DNA of 64,000 nucleotides, taken from NCBI GenBank assembly GCA_905221605.1, contig CAJNDS010002491.1:1-64000 (forward strand). The letters run 5' to 3'. Below the pieces are notes generated by a model. The model searched no databases. It saw only the letters and a list, made by a program, of their open reading frames with translations, and was not told where the DNA came from. Below are positions 45,201-57,400 of this stretch, in pieces; within the stretch, counting starts at the first letter, position 1, and every line of letters starts with the position of its first letter. The DNA comes from Symbiodinium natans. Its lineage: Eukaryota; Sar; Dinophyceae; Suessiales; Symbiodiniaceae. Made by a program: the position numbers and the translations under genes.

Positions 45201-47858
45201 AGAGGGTTTGGGCTAGTGGGGCTTGAAACTCAAACTCCTCAGCCTTAGAAGCCCTGAACCCTAGATCCTCAACGCGGTGGCGCTGAGAGTGCAGGTCCAC
45301 GGGTGAGTGGTTGGGTTAGTTCTTTAAGAGATAGAGTTCTAGAAAAGCAGTTTAAGGGTCCAGGGCTTAGGGAGGTTGAGGGTGCATAAGGCGATGGGTT
45401 TGTGGTTGAGAGGCTCAGGCCTGAGGGTTGTGCTCGGAGGCCATACAGCCGGCATAGCAGGGACCTTTCTTTAAACCTGACAGGCTCCCTTCAACCTCCA
45501 AAAACACCAAGGACTTCGAAACACCCTTGCCACAGTCTCGGGCAAAATAAGTCCTATCTTCTAAATCCTATCCCCAAACTCAACCCTATAGGGCTTAAGA
45601 GTGTGGTACCCTGCTAACTGCTCACCTCCTCCACGCCATTCCACTGGTAGCTCAGCTTGGGCTGTTCTGACTTCCTTGCGGCAGGAAAAGGGCTTTTTGG
45701 GTTTATACGGCTTAGGAACTACAGGGTGGGGCCCCCTTACTATACTAACTGTAGTTAAGGGACTTATAACCTAACTTAGGGTCCTTATAACCCAATTTAG
45801 GGCCCTTATAACTCTACTTATAACTAGGGGGCCCCACCCTGTACAGGCTTCTGGACGCTTGGGGCTTGTAGGGCCTGAAGCCGTTTAGGGCGTGCAGGAT
45901 CTTCTACCAGGTACAAGGCTTTGGTTTGGTTTGGGCTCTGGGCTCTGGGCTCTGGGTTCTGGGTTTAGGGTTTAGGGTTTAGGGTTTAGGGTTTAGGGTT
46001 TAGGGTTTAGGGTTTAGGGTTTAGGGCTTTGGTTACGGGCAACCCTGTCAAGCACGACTACTAGACTCTCAACGTTTGGGGCTTAGGGTCTAGGATAGGA
46101 AGCTCGGAAAGCTCCGCTAGCTAGGGGAAAAAAGTGCTTAAAAGAAAGAAGGGGTCGCCGGAAAGGCACCAAATGCATGTATAATGGAGAAACAGCAGCA
46201 CAGCTGGACTTTTTAGGGAGCAGCAGTCTGCTGCCTAGCCTGTGACAGCAAAGTGGCAAACATAGGGGTTGCTTGGAGGTTGATGGTACTTGGTATAAAC
46301 CAATTAGAGCTGTCCTTACAACCCACTTATAAGCCCCTTAAGCGCCCTAATATGGTTCTAGGCACAGTTCTAAGTACAGACGTAATTGGCTCAGAAGTAC
46401 CATGAGCCTCCAAGTGGGGCAAACCCTAGAGCCCTACAGGGTGGGGCCCCCTTACTATACTAACTGTAGTTAAGGGACTTATAACCTAACTTAGGGTCCT
46501 TATAACCCAATTTAGGGCCCTTATAACTCTACTTATAACTAGGGGGCCCCACCCTGTAGATCCGCTGGCATGTCCATGGCAACGGGGGCCGAGAAGCAAG
46601 AGTTGCACGTTGGTGATCGCAGAGGTGCAGGACTTGTAGCCTGGGTCTTGAGCTCAGCCACTTGGGTTCAGGCCGGCTTAAGGCGGGGGGACTCAAGAGG
46701 GCTTAAAGGGGCTTTAACGGGGGTTTTAAGCGGGCTTAAAGGACATGGTTCTAAGGTCTCTCTTGAACCAAAAACCCCTATAAGCTCCGGGGGATGAAGC
46801 GTTTTAGGCTCAGGGCTTGTAGTATCTGGTGGGGGGGGGGGGGGTCTTAGGTCCTCTTTGGATTCTCATACGAAACCCAAACCTAAACCCTAAACCCTAA
46901 ACCCTAAACCCTAAACCCTAAACCCTAAACCCTAAACCCTAAACCCTAAACCCTAAACCCTAAACCCTAAACCCTAAACCCTAAACCCTAAACCCACAGT
47001 CCTGGAAGGCAAATCTGCTTCCATCTCCGTCGGCGTGCCGTGGCTGATTCCCCAAAGCCCCAAAACCCCAATGTCTGTATCCTGAACCGATAACATACAT
47101 TGAGTAGGGCTTTGCTACGAGTATCCCCATAAGGACACCCAACAAAATATACCGTCACGAACATGCACGAGGAGCCACATATGATGACTCACAAACAAAA
47201 GAGCTATACATACCCTCTTTCAGAATATGGTTTAGGGTTTAGGGTGAATAGCCCCAAACCCTAAACCCTAAACCCTAATACACCCGACAGCCCATAGAAG
47301 GATCCCTTTTGAGGCCTTAGACTCCGGACCCCAAGCACCGCTTTTGGGTGGCCGCTTGGGGGGCCCCTCAAGATCAAGCTCAACAAACCCTCAACCCTAA
47401 ACTCCGAGGCTCTGAAACGCTCAACCCGCCGAGACCCAAACACCCAAAATGTCCGTCTACCCTGAAGTCCCATTTCCGCGGGGGGGGGGGGGGGGGGGGT
47501 TAGGGTTGAGGGGCTTTAGGAGTTTAGGGTTGCCATAGCCCTACACCAATTAAACCCCCAGCTACTCCCCTACTTGGAGGTTCATGGTACTTCTTAACCA
47601 ATCCGAACCGTACCTATGACTGCACTTAGAACCATATTCGGGCACTTAAGGGGCTTGTAAGTGGGCTATAAGTACAGTTCAAGTTGGTTCATCGGTTTAG
47701 GGTTTAGGGTTTAGGGTTTAGGGTTTAGGGTTTAGGGTTTAGGGTTCCTAAGTACCATGAGCCTCCAAGTACCCGAATCCAGGCGGCTGGTCGGAAGCAA
47801 CTTCTGGCCCAACAGTGCGTTCAACAGTGTCGACTTGCCAGTATTGGAGTCCTCGAGG
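33244..47858 (-). CDS. Dynamin-like (large) GTPase, many short exons
   Basis: G1 is at 47858-47773: NTGKSTLLNALLGQKLLPTS. Uncertain next exon ~46632-46566 (TSAITNVQLLLLG, possible G2). Then a phase-consistent chain: 45198-45145 (VVEGRKEILNRIKSLNEQ), 43857-43813, 43098-43009 (G3, MRLVDMPGQ), 41974-41890 (CHGLIILVKYN), 40545-40484 (G4, TFVISQCDALR), 39959-39872, 39412-39329, 39047-39000, 38053-37989, 37086-37000. After a gap: 36335-36271, 35633-35605, 35164-35104, 34370-34332, 33289-33244 (helical, e.g. DLHGIIAELKRARQ, SQSEDRLQAMRGEY). G1-G4 order and the helical tail fit the dynamin superfamily, which remodels membranes. Both ends are unresolved. Introns hold telomeric arrays and MITEs. Confidence 0.6.
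35430..35546. repeat. 31-bp tandem repeat, four units
   Basis: 'ccctatataagcacttnnatcctt' repeats four times. Each unit begins with a CCCTA-like sequence, so it may derive from a heptamer with a captured spacer. Confidence 0.65.
36760..36880 (-). CDS. Possible extra exon of the GTPase gene
   Basis: Minus-strand open stretch RIDGGEEAEGNPGSRCKNAH following a CACGAG acceptor. It falls in the gap between GTPase exons 37086-37000 and 36335-36271, where phase requires another exon. Its end is not defined. Confidence 0.3.
37535..37740. repeat. Long CCCTAAA array
   Basis: About 28 heptamers with one 'aaaa' slip near 37677, in an intron of the GTPase model. Facing it at 38071-38190 is a 17-unit TTTAGGG array; the exon 37989-38053 lies between. 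Confidence 0.9.
38071..38190. repeat. TTTAGGG array
   Basis: About 17 perfect heptamers in opposite orientation to the preceding array. Confidence 0.9.
38486..38668. repeat. Homogeneous variant array TTAAGGG
   Basis: About 25 heptamers of TTAAGGG with two GATTAAG units, bordered by TTAGGG and TTTAGGG. A shorter TTAAGGG run is at 42896-42930. The variant is clustered, not mixed. Confidence 0.85.
45720..45843. mobile_element. 124-bp MITE, copy 4
   Basis: Orientation as copies 2 and 5. Flanks show TACAG on the left and GTACAG on the right. Confidence 0.85.
46269..46423. mobile_element. TACTTGGAGG-family element, copy 2 (intact)
   Basis: Left end GCTTGGAGGTTGATGGTACT, right end AGTACCATGAGCCTCCAAGT. 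About 155 bp and free of telomere units, so it shows the ancestral structure of the family. Confidence 0.75.
46435..46558. mobile_element. 124-bp MITE, copy 5
   Basis: Starts 12 bp after the preceding element ends. Flanks are CTACAG... and ...CTGTAG, a perfect extended palindrome. Confidence 0.85.
46877..46995. repeat. CCCTAAA array
   Basis: About 17 heptamers. On the minus strand it borders the open stretch at 46997-47047 (ADGDGSRFAFQDCG), which may be another exon with a GTTTAG donor. Confidence 0.9.
47570..47772 (-). mobile_element. TACTTGGAGG-family element, copy 3, coinciding with an intron
   Basis: Element ends are at 47571 and 47771. With one flanking G on each side, the minus-strand sequence begins GTACTTGGAGG and ends CCTCCAAGTAG, i.e. 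a GT...AG intron. The GTPase G1 exon stops exactly at this GT. Seven TTTAGGG units (47696-47744) lie inside the element. Confidence 0.7.
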
Positions 47859-48249
47859 CTTACAGGGTTTAGGGTTTAGGGTTTAGGGTTTAGGGTTTAG
47901 GGTTTAGGGTTAGAGTTCTACCGAAACCCGAAACCCCAAGCTCCGTAGGCCCTAAAAACCCTACACCCTGAGTAAGAGCAAGTCCAATGCCCCTAAGCCC
48001 TAAGCCCTAAGCCCTAAGCCCTAAGCCCTAAGCCCTAAACCCTAAATCCCAAGTATCCCTAAACCCTAAACCACTAAACCTCTAAACCCTAAACACTAAT
48101 AAACCCTAAGCCCTAAAGACCTGAACCCTAAAACCTTAAGTAAGAGCATGTGGCTCCAGTGACCCTAAACCCTAAACCCTAAACCTTAAACCCTAAACCC
48201 TAAACCCTAAACCCTAAACCCCAAACCCCAAACCCCAATCCAAGAGCAA

Positions 48250-51200
48250 GTGGCTCCAATGATGCCGATCATCAGCCGCACGGGCCACCAAACTCTCGTG
48301 CAGAGAGGTGCAGAGCCAAAGCTGGGAGGCGGGGTTGAAAAAGGTTTAGGGTTTTAGGGTTTAAGGGTTAAGGGTTTAGGGTTTAGGGTTAGGGTTTAGG
48401 GTTTAGGGTTGAGGGTTTAGGGTTTAGGGTTTTAGGGTTTAGGGTTTAGGCTTTGGGCTTTAGGGGAGGGACAGAGAAAGGGATTTAGATGGGTCTCGCG
48501 ATACTAAAGCAAGATACCTGACTGGTCTTAAGGGCCCTTGGCCTTTTTCAAGATTTTGCCTCTGCTACTGTTGAGCAACTGAAGCTAAGCTTTATCGAAA
48601 AACTCGCCTAAGGATATACTTTGCTGCGTAAATGCTTAGCACCCACCGTGTACGATCGACCTGCCCTCCGCAACGTTTTAGGTTTTGGAGCTCCGGCTTA
48701 GTGTACATTTCGGGCCTAGGCACCTCTAACCCCAAAGCCTTAAGCTACTAGAAGGGAACAGTCTAAATCCCCCGATCTGCAACATTCTAGAAGCTGAGAC
48801 CCTAAACCCTAAACCCTAAGCCCTAAACCCTGAACCCTGAAACCGACTCTGAGCACACTGGCACAGGGATTATGAGCCAAGGAGTTGAAGGGATTGAACC
48901 TTCGGCAACGAAAACTTTACACACAAAACTCACAAAACACATGCGGTTTAGGGTTTAAGGTTTATAGGGCTTAAGGTCACTCACTTCTTGTGACTGACGT
49001 ATCACTATGGAGAGAATAGGGTGTAAGGTTGAAACGGGTCGTAAAGTGCTCCTGTTGGGAATTGCTCTAGACCCTGAACCCTGAACCCTAAGCCCTAAAC
49101 CCCTAAACCCTAAACCCTAGAGGGCTTTACAAGCTCATAAATTGCCCTCGTGTGAGGAAAACTGATTCTGCATCGTTTTTGTCCGTCGCGAGGTCGCTCT
49201 TGCAAATGAAGGCGGCGGCCATGACAGCCTCCTCGTGGCCTGGCACGGGATGCTGGGTAAGGACAGAGCGCTCTAGGAATAAGTAGGGTTTAGGGTTTAG
49301 GGTTTAGGGTTTAATTAGGGTTCTGGGTTCAGGGTTCAGGCTATAGGAATAAGTAGGGTTTAGGCTTTAGGGGTTTCAATTTTGACACAAACTGCAGGGC
49401 TCCCAGAGTTTAGGGGGCCTTAAGCAGGAGTTCGAGAGGCCCGTCATGCACCAGATACACCCCACAAACCCCCAACTGCATTTCCCAAACCCCGCAAAGA
49501 ACCTTGCAAGCCCGGAGCCCGAAGCTGCTTCACCCTAAACCCTAAACCCTAAACCCTAAACCCTAAACCCTAAACCCTAAACCCTAAACCCAAAACCCTA
49601 AACCCTAAACCCTAAACCCTAAACCCTAAACCCTAAACCCTAAACCCTAAGCCCTAAGCCCTAAACCCTAAACCCTAAACAACAAAAAAAGAGGCATGTC
49701 TCGAAATCTCGCCCGGGAGCTCGCAAAACTGACAAAATTCGCCGCGCCTACGAGGGTAGCCTCGCGCAAGCCACTCTCGATGTTCCAAAGAACCTTCGCA
49801 TTTCGATTTCTCCCGAAGCCCTTTAACCCTATAACCTTCAAGCGCAAATCATAAGCCCGAAGCCCAAACACTTTAAACCAAAGAAGAGTTCAAGCTCTAA
49901 TTCTCCCCTTTTCTGCCCCAAAATCCCTTGCATTAGGGGTTTAGAGTCTGAGGGGTTGTAAGGTTTAGGGTATTAGAGCTTGAGGGTTTAGAGTGTTAGG
50001 GTTTTAGGGTTTGGGGCTTAGGGTTTTGGAATTCTAGGGTGTAGGGCTTTAGGGGCTTGACGGTTGGAACACAATCAGGGTAAATGCAGACATGTCCCAA
50101 TTCAGCCTACTTGGAACGTTACAGGTATTAGGGTTTCAGAGTTTAGGGTTGTCTAAACCCTAAACCCTAAACCCTAAACCCTAAACCCTACACACTGAAC
50201 CCTAAACCCTAAACCCTAAACCCTAAACCCTAAACCCTAAACCCTAAACCCTAAACCCTAAACCCTACTCTAAGCCACAACCCCGAGCAGGGCACCGCCG
50301 TGCCATCGCTGCTGCAGGTGGCGATGCACCTTGTCTCCGACGTGGGCTCGCAGGGTTCCAGGTTTTGAGACTTGGGGTTTAGGCTTGTAAGGTTCAGGGT
50401 TCAGGGTTCAGGGTTTAGGGTTTAGGGTTTAGGGTTTAGGGTTTAGGGTTTAGGGTTTAGGGTTTAGGGTTTAGGTTTAGGGTTTTGGGTACTCTAGGGT
50501 TTAGGGTTTCGGCTACCTTAGGGGTTTAGGGTTTGGGGGGCTTTAGGTTTGAAATTCAGCTTTGAGGGCTGACTTAGGGGGGGCTTCAGGTGCAAACAGG
50601 TTTAGGGTTTAGGGTTTAGGGCTTGGGGGTTTAGGGTTAGGGTTTAGGGTTTATGGATTGGGGGTTTAGGGTTTAGGTCTTAGGACCCTAAACCTCGCAC
50701 TTAGGGGAGCTCCATCGATGAGGAGAATGAACGTCGTGCCTTCGGCCTGCGGGCGTAGAGTGCTTCGACTGCTCTCCCTGCCTCCTAAGCCCCTAAATCA
50801 ACCGAAAAGCGCTCGGATCTCCCTAAGCCCCTAACCCCCCTAGAAGCTCTCTAAACGTCCCTGAAGAAGCCCTGCCAAAAAGCCCTAAACAACCCCGAGC
50901 CCTGAGCCCCTAAAGCCACCACTCTCATCACCCCTCTACTCCCAAAGGGTTTAGGGTTTAAGGGTCAGGGTTTAGGGTTTAGGCTTTAGGGTTTAGGGCT
51001 TGGGGTTTGGGGTTTAGGGTTGAGGGCTTGGGGTTTAGGGTTTAGGGTTTAGGGTATACGGTTTAGGGTTTAGGGTTTAGGGTATACGGTTTAGGGTTTA
51101 GGGTTTAGGGTATAGGGTTTAGGGTTTAGGGTTTAGGGTTTATAGGGCTTGCTGAATCTTCTCCGGAGCGGCTGCCCATCGGCCGCAAAGGCTACGCCGG

Positions 51201-54035
51201 TGGCGACATCCTGGTGTCCGGCCACGCGGAGCAATGCCTCCGGGAGTGATCTTGCTTTGAACGCAGGGGAAACCTTTGGAGGGTTTAGGGTTTAGGGTTT
51301 AGGGTTTAGAGTTTAGGGTTTAGGGTTTAGGGTGTAGGGTGTAGGGTGTAGGGTGTAGGGCTTGTCTTGCTTTGATCACAGGAGTTGCCTAAACTCAAGA
51401 GAAAACAGGAGGGACGCTTACGAGGGACCTTAGGGGCTTATTTCGGGGTTATGTAGGAGCTACGAAGAATAAAGGGAAAATAGGTGCGGGGTTATGTAGG
51501 AGCTACGAAGAATAAAGGGAAAATAGGTGGTTTAGGGTTTAGGGTTTAGGGTTTAGGGTTTAGGGTTTAGGGTTTTAGGGTTTTAGGGTTTTAGGGTTTA
51601 GGGTTTAGGTTTTAGGGTTTGGGGTTTAAAACGGTTTAGGGTTTAGGGTCTAGGGTTTAGGGTCTAGGGTTTAGGGATCCCCAGACCCTAGAAACCCTAT
51701 AGAAACTACCCCTGCTTCCTTGTGGGGGGTATACTTATTTGTATCCCATACGGGAACTCAATAGGTCAAAATAGTACAATGATAACCAACAGGGACCCAG
51801 ACCCTAAACCCAATAAACCATGGACCCTATACACCACCCAACATCCACCGGGCTCGGCTGCTAACGGCCTGTCTGTTCGCCAGCTTACCCAACTCTCAAT
51901 TGTCATCCAGCGCCTTGAGGCTATCCAGGCTGGTTCTTGGTAGGGAACGGTTTAGGGTTCAGGGTTCAGGGTTCAGGGTTCAGGGTTTAGGGTTTAGGGT
52001 TTAGGCGCCTTATATCCCCGATATATACCCACTAAGGGCCTTTCCAGGGTAATCACATTCCCCATTCCCCTACCAAGAACCAGCAAGTAGGACTCTTGGG
52101 GCACAAAAACAGAATAAACCCATATAGACTAACTCTGCTAAGCCCGGTGCGCCCCAAACAAAAAACCCTAAACCCTAAACCCTAAACCAAAAACCCTAAA
52201 CTCTAAACCCTAAACCCTAAAACCCTAAAACCCTGAGCTCCTAGACCTAAAAACCAAACTAGTGCTCAGAAGCATGCTGGCCTCTCCCGTCTGGACGTTC
52301 CACAGGCGGGCCTGCACGAGATTCTCTAACTCCTGCAGCCCCACACCCTAAACCGCAAGCCCTAAACCCTAAAAAAACCTAAAAAAACCCTAAAAAAAAA
52401 CCAAAAGACCAAAAAAACCCTGAAACCTCAACCCTAAACCCTGTTGAGGGTGCAAGGTTTCGAGCTTAGGGTTTCGGGTTTGCATGTTCAGCTTGCTCCC
52501 TCTCGCCCTCTCGCCCTCTCGCCCTCCCTCCCTCTCTCCGTCCCTCTCGCGCTCTCTGTCTCTCTCACCATAAGACCCCAAACCCTTTCCCTAAGGATCC
52601 ATGTACCTACATAGTACATACTTGGGCCTGAAAAGGTTTCCTATATAGTAGCTTGAGGGCCCAAGTATCTACTATATATATTCTAAAAGCGGGTGGCCTC
52701 TTTATCTGTTACCCTTATACCTTAGTATAGCCCCTAGATATATGCCCTATAAGACAGAAACCCTAGTTAAAGAGAAAAGCCTTAACCCTAAACCCTAAAC
52801 CCTAAACCCGAAACCCTAAACCCTAAACCCTAAACATCCCTAAACCCTAAACCCATATAGCTACAAGGATCCCGGCGTCGGGCTTGTTGCCACCTCGCCA
52901 TCTGCTCCGGCGGCTGCGACCAGGTCGCCACTGGGGGCAAAGGCAAGGTGGCACACGGAGACGGCGAAGCCACCTCAGCCCCTAAACCCTAAACCCTAAA
53001 CCCTAAACCCTAAACCCTCTTTAACCAGAAAGCCCATATCAACTCAAAACCCAAAACCCTAAACCCTCAAACCTAAACCCTAAATCGAACGCCAAGACGC
53101 AAGCTTTGGGTTTGGGGCTTTGCAGGGTCTCGCAAGAGGGCTTTGCTGGTCTGCGGTCCAGGGTTGGGAGAGTTTTCGAAAACCAACCCGTCAGGTGTTG
53201 CAGGTGTCTCCCAATGTGTCACTTAAGGTTTAGGGTTTAGGGTTTAGGGTTTTAGGGTTTAGGGTTTAGAGTTTAAGGTTTAGGGTTTGGGGTTTAGGGT
53301 TCAGGGTTTAACGCTCCTAAAGATGGTTGTTGCTGCCAAGATTTTTGCAGAACTCCACAAGTGCCTCGTTGCTTGAGGTGTGGTAGGCTTACTAAACTGT
53401 TACTAAACCCTACGCGGGTTTTGGGTTTAGGGTTTATAGGGTTTAGGGTTTAGGGTTCGGGGTTTAGGGTTGAAGGTTGAGGGTTTAGGCCTTGTGTAAA
53501 CTACTAGCCCCAAAACTTTGACCCCAATCACTTATTCTGGAACTTAAACCCTAAACCCTAAACCCTAAACCCTAAACCCTAAACCCTAAACCCTAAACCC
53601 TAAACCCTAAACCCTAAACCCTAAACCCTAAACCCTAAACCCCAAGACTTTACGAGATCTCGACCCCCGAGAGCCCCGGCTGAGGATGCGCAGGAAGGTG
53701 CCGGTGGCCGTCTCCCAGATCCTGGCATCCACACGGGGGAGGTACTGAAAAAGGCCAGGGTTTAGGGTTTAGGGTTTAGGGTTTAGGGTTTAGGGTTTAG
53801 GGTTTAGGGTTTAGGGTTTAGGGTTTAGGGTTTAGGGTTTAGGGTGGCGACTGCAAGTCGTTGGGGTTGCATGAGGGTTTAGGGTTGATGGCTTTCGGCT
53901 TCGGCGATGGTGTCGCAGGGATCCCTAAACCCTAAACCCTAAACCCTAAACCCTAAACCCTAAACCCTAAACCCTTTTGAAGCCGAAGAGCGCCTTCTTG
54001 TTCTGGCTCGTACGAGGAGTCTGATTGTTTGCCAT
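48250..54035 (-). CDS. WD40-repeat protein, start exon plus six exons
   Basis: Exons: 54035-53973 (ATG; MANNQTPRTSQNKKALFGFK, donor AGG|GTTTAG from the repeat), 53744-53675 (VDARIWETATGTFLRILSR), 52973-~52890 (VCHLAFAPSGDLVAAAGADG), ~51250-51173 (VAGHQDVATGVAFAADG), 50329-50269 (CIATCSSDGTAV), 49252-49163 (VPGHEEAVMAAAFICKSDL) and 48321-~48255 (LWLCTSLHESLVAR). GH...(V)AF..DG..(V).(I)W signatures recur at WD40 spacing. Phases match at exon junctions 1-2, 2-3, 4-5, 5-6 and 6-7; junction 3-4 is not fixed. WD40 propellers are protein-binding platforms; no finer role is visible. The 3' end was not found before the GTPase gene begins. Confidence 0.6.
51452..51535. repeat. 41-bp tandem duplication
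   Basis: 'ggttatgtaggagctacgaa' plus 'gaataaagggaaaataggtg' occurs twice in direct tandem with only one or two linker bases. Confidence 0.75.
53757..53845. repeat. TTTAGGG array next to a WD40 exon
   Basis: About 12 heptamers, starting 13 bp from the acceptor side of exon 53675-53744. The other side of that exon has a 15-unit CCCTAAA array (53546-53640). Confidence 0.9.
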
Positions 54036-54221
54036 GTGGAGGGCTCGAATATCATGGAACCCTAATATAGATCCCCAAATAGTAGGACTCTCTTATAATG
54101 AGGACCCCGGTAAGGCTTGTTTAAGGGCATGTAGGGTGTTGGGGGGTAACAGGGGTGTGAGATTCGGCACTCAAGTTTCCGAGCTTTGAAGGTGTACCTT
54201 CCACCCTAAACCCTAAACCAA

Positions 54222-54223
54222 CC

Positions 54224-54276
<53 letters not shown>

Positions 54277-54425
54277 ACCCTAACTCTAAACCCTAAACCC
54301 TAAACCCTAAACCCTAAACCCTAAACCCTAAACCCTAAACCCTAAACCCTAAACCCTAACCCTAAACCCTAAACCCTAAACCCTAAACCCTAAACCCTAA
54401 ACCCTAAACCCTAAACCCTAAACAG
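54222..54425. repeat. CCCTCAA block joined to CCCTAAA block
   Basis: About nine AACCCTC heptamers run directly into about 18 CCCTAAA heptamers, the junction being near 54280. Confidence 0.85.
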
Positions 54426-54446
54426 CTGGGATCAGCTGGATTTTCC

Positions 54447-57400
54447 TCAGGGCTTCGAGGGTTGCGGTTCGGCGTTCTGGGCCTCCTTTGGGGGGCCCAG
54501 CATGAACACTTCAAGGGCTTCCACGTCCATGATGGGTTTAGGGTTTAGGGTTTAGGGTTTAGGGTTTAGGGTTTAGGGTTTAGGGTTTATGGTCGGGTTT
54601 AGGGTTTAGGGGTTTACGGTTTAAAGGGCTTCAATGTCCATGTGATTCTGAAGGTCCATGCACTTTGTTCTTATATACGGTTTAGGGTTTAGGGTTTCGG
54701 TTTAGGGTTTTAGAACTTGAAGGGTCCATGTACCGTGTTCTCATATACTTCCTATTTTGGGAAGCACATTAAGGCCACGTATGCCCCTTTAGGTTTTGGG
54801 TGTTAGGGTTTAGGGTATAGGGTATAGGGATCCAAATGAGGTATACCCACCCCAAAAGGCGCGCTAGTAGCGCAATGGTTCGTAGTAGAGGGTATGCGGC
54901 ATCGTGGCAGACTCATGACATGACTCATGAGGAAGGAAAGCTCTCACAAAGCTCGTGCCTTTCAGGCACTTCCCTACGGGTATTGGCAGTTGCAGGGCAC
55001 CACCCGGCAGGAAAATGCAACTGGGACCCTTTTCTCAAACTTTATCTAATATTTGCTTCAGAACCCCCCTGCAAGACATGCAGGAAAATATTCCTTATAT
55101 TGACCTTGTTGAAGGAAGAATGTGTGTTTCTTTTCTTTTCTGGAAGGGGGGGGGGGGGGGGGTTCTGAAGCAGTTCGTAGTCATAAGCTTAGGGCTCAAT
55201 AGCTTAGGGCGAGTGGCAGGAGAGACAGGAAGGAGGCTGCAGGAAAAAAGCGCCCGAGAGCATGGCTCGCTCCACTGGCCTCACCCGCCGTGCTTTCCGT
55301 GGAGCTTGTCTGAGTTTGGGTCAGGAAAAGCCTAAGAGGGACATAAAAAAGGTCTGAAGAAAAACATTCCGCTTAAAAATCTGTATGTTCAAGCCTATAA
55401 TTACACCTGCAAAGCCCTCTGAAAATATATTACTATTGATATGACCCTCTTAAACCCTAAGCCCTAAACCCTATATAAACCCTAAACCCTCTAAACGGAA
55501 ATCCTGAGCATGATCCTTTTGGACCCAATAAGGGAAAACATAAAACAACAAATGTCCCAAGTGGCCTACCGAGGGGCCAGGCAGCTTCTGTCGGGCTCAT
55601 TTGGTACGGAGATCGGCCGGAGCTTTGATACTCCTCGGCTGCTCTACTGTAGGAGCCTGAATCAGTATAGGGCCCTTTAGGGTTTAGGGTGTAGGGTTTA
55701 GGCCTGGACTATTCCGACCCTGATATTGGACTTCTGAACTTCGGAACCCGAAACCCTTAAAGGCTCTACTTTGGGATGTTCCCACTTATACTAACAGTCC
55801 TTAACAGGGGTTATAATCGGGTATTATAATCCCTGTTCAGGACTTATCGTATAGGGGGAACATCCCAAGCTCTCTTGAACACAGGAAGAGTACAATGTTG
55901 CTTAGAACTCCTGGGATTTGGGAAAGAAAGGTTGCCCGTGCAAAGAAAGGTGCCCCTAAATGACGCACAAAAGTACAACTACCAGAATGCTAAGACCCTG
56001 TCCTAAACCCTGTAAACCCTAAATCCGCAAACCCTAAATGGGTACCCCGTTTAGACCCCAAACTTGTAGGCATCCCCAAAAAAGGGGCACCCTGTTTTCC
56101 GGAAACCCTATATCCTAAATCCAAGAAACCCTGAAGCCCTAAACCCTGAATTCCCTACAAGCCCCCAAAGCCCCAAATCCCCTAAAAATCCTGTAGTCCC
56201 TATGAACCCTATCATCCCCGAAACCCTAAACCCTAAACCCTAAACCCTAAACCCTAAAACCCAAGACCCTAAACCCTAAACCCTAAACCCTAAACCCTAA
56301 ACCCCAAAAGGGATCATTGCGTCCAGTCTCGTGCCCCAGGTCAGCGAGCTCGCAGAAGCGACTGCGTAATGACCCCGTGCAGGACCTCTGGGCTTCTTGG
56401 TGTGAAGTCTATTGTTTGGGAGGGTTTCGGGTTTTAGGGTTTAGGGTTTAGGGTTTAGGGTCTAGGGTCTAGGGTTTAGGGTTTAGGGTTTAGGGTTCAG
56501 GGTTTAGGGTTTAGGGTTTAGGGTCTAGGGTCTAGGGTCTAGGGTTTAGGGTTTAGGGTTTAGGGTTTAGGGTTTAGGGTTTAGGGTTTAGGGTTTAGGG
56601 TTTAGGGTTTAGGGTTTAGGGTTTAGGGTTTAGGGTTTAGGGTTATGGGAGTCCTTTGTTGTAGAATCCCAAGTATAGGCCCTTTATTTTGGGTCCCTTG
56701 TTATCAAACCTTCTATACACTGTATAGAATGAGGGCCCATACTTCGGATCCCTATAAGCAAGGGTAAGGGACCCTACTAAGGGGCCCATGCTTGCATACT
56801 TAGATTTTGGGGGTTTCGGGTACTTAGGGTGTTTAGGGTTGAGAGGGCTTAGGGTTTAGGGCTTAGGGTTTAGGGTTTAGGGTTTGTGTTGTTTTTGGGG
56901 GGTCTGGTTTAGGGTTTATACGTAGTTTATCAGGCTTGAGGTTTCCAAGCTTCAGGACAACCCTAAATGCTGAACCCTAATCCCTTCCCCCTTTTATTAC
57001 AGACCCCCCTAATACTAAAAACGCTTTCCGGAAAATCCTGCCGAAACCGAGCCCGCCTTTTAAACCCTATTCCGAATTAGCGGGGGGGGGGGGGGGTTCA
57101 GGGCTCCCAAAACCCTGAGTGAGTGTGTGTGTGTGTGTGTGTGTGCGAGTGAGTGACAGAGTGACTCTGTGTGTGTGTGTGTGTGTCTCAGTGGCTCTGT
57201 CTGAGCCTTGCTGTGCTGCCAGAGTTGAGCTCTGTCTCTCTCTCTCTCTCTCTCTTTCTTCTGTCTCTCTCTTTCAGTTTACACCACACTTAAGTACTTA
57301 ATTACTTGAGTAAACCTGGAGTCTAGAAAATGGCATTTCGATAAAAAAACGAAAAACAAAAACACATTTCGAATTTCTATTGGGGGAGGGGGGGGCGGGG

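Noticed and set aside
54858-54935. tRNA-like sequence 'gcgcgctagtagcgcaatgg'
   Set aside because: It resembles a D-arm start but no matching acceptor stem or T-arm could be placed.
57119-57301. 60-aa Cys/Val-rich ORF
   Set aside because: Translation of GT and CT microsatellites.
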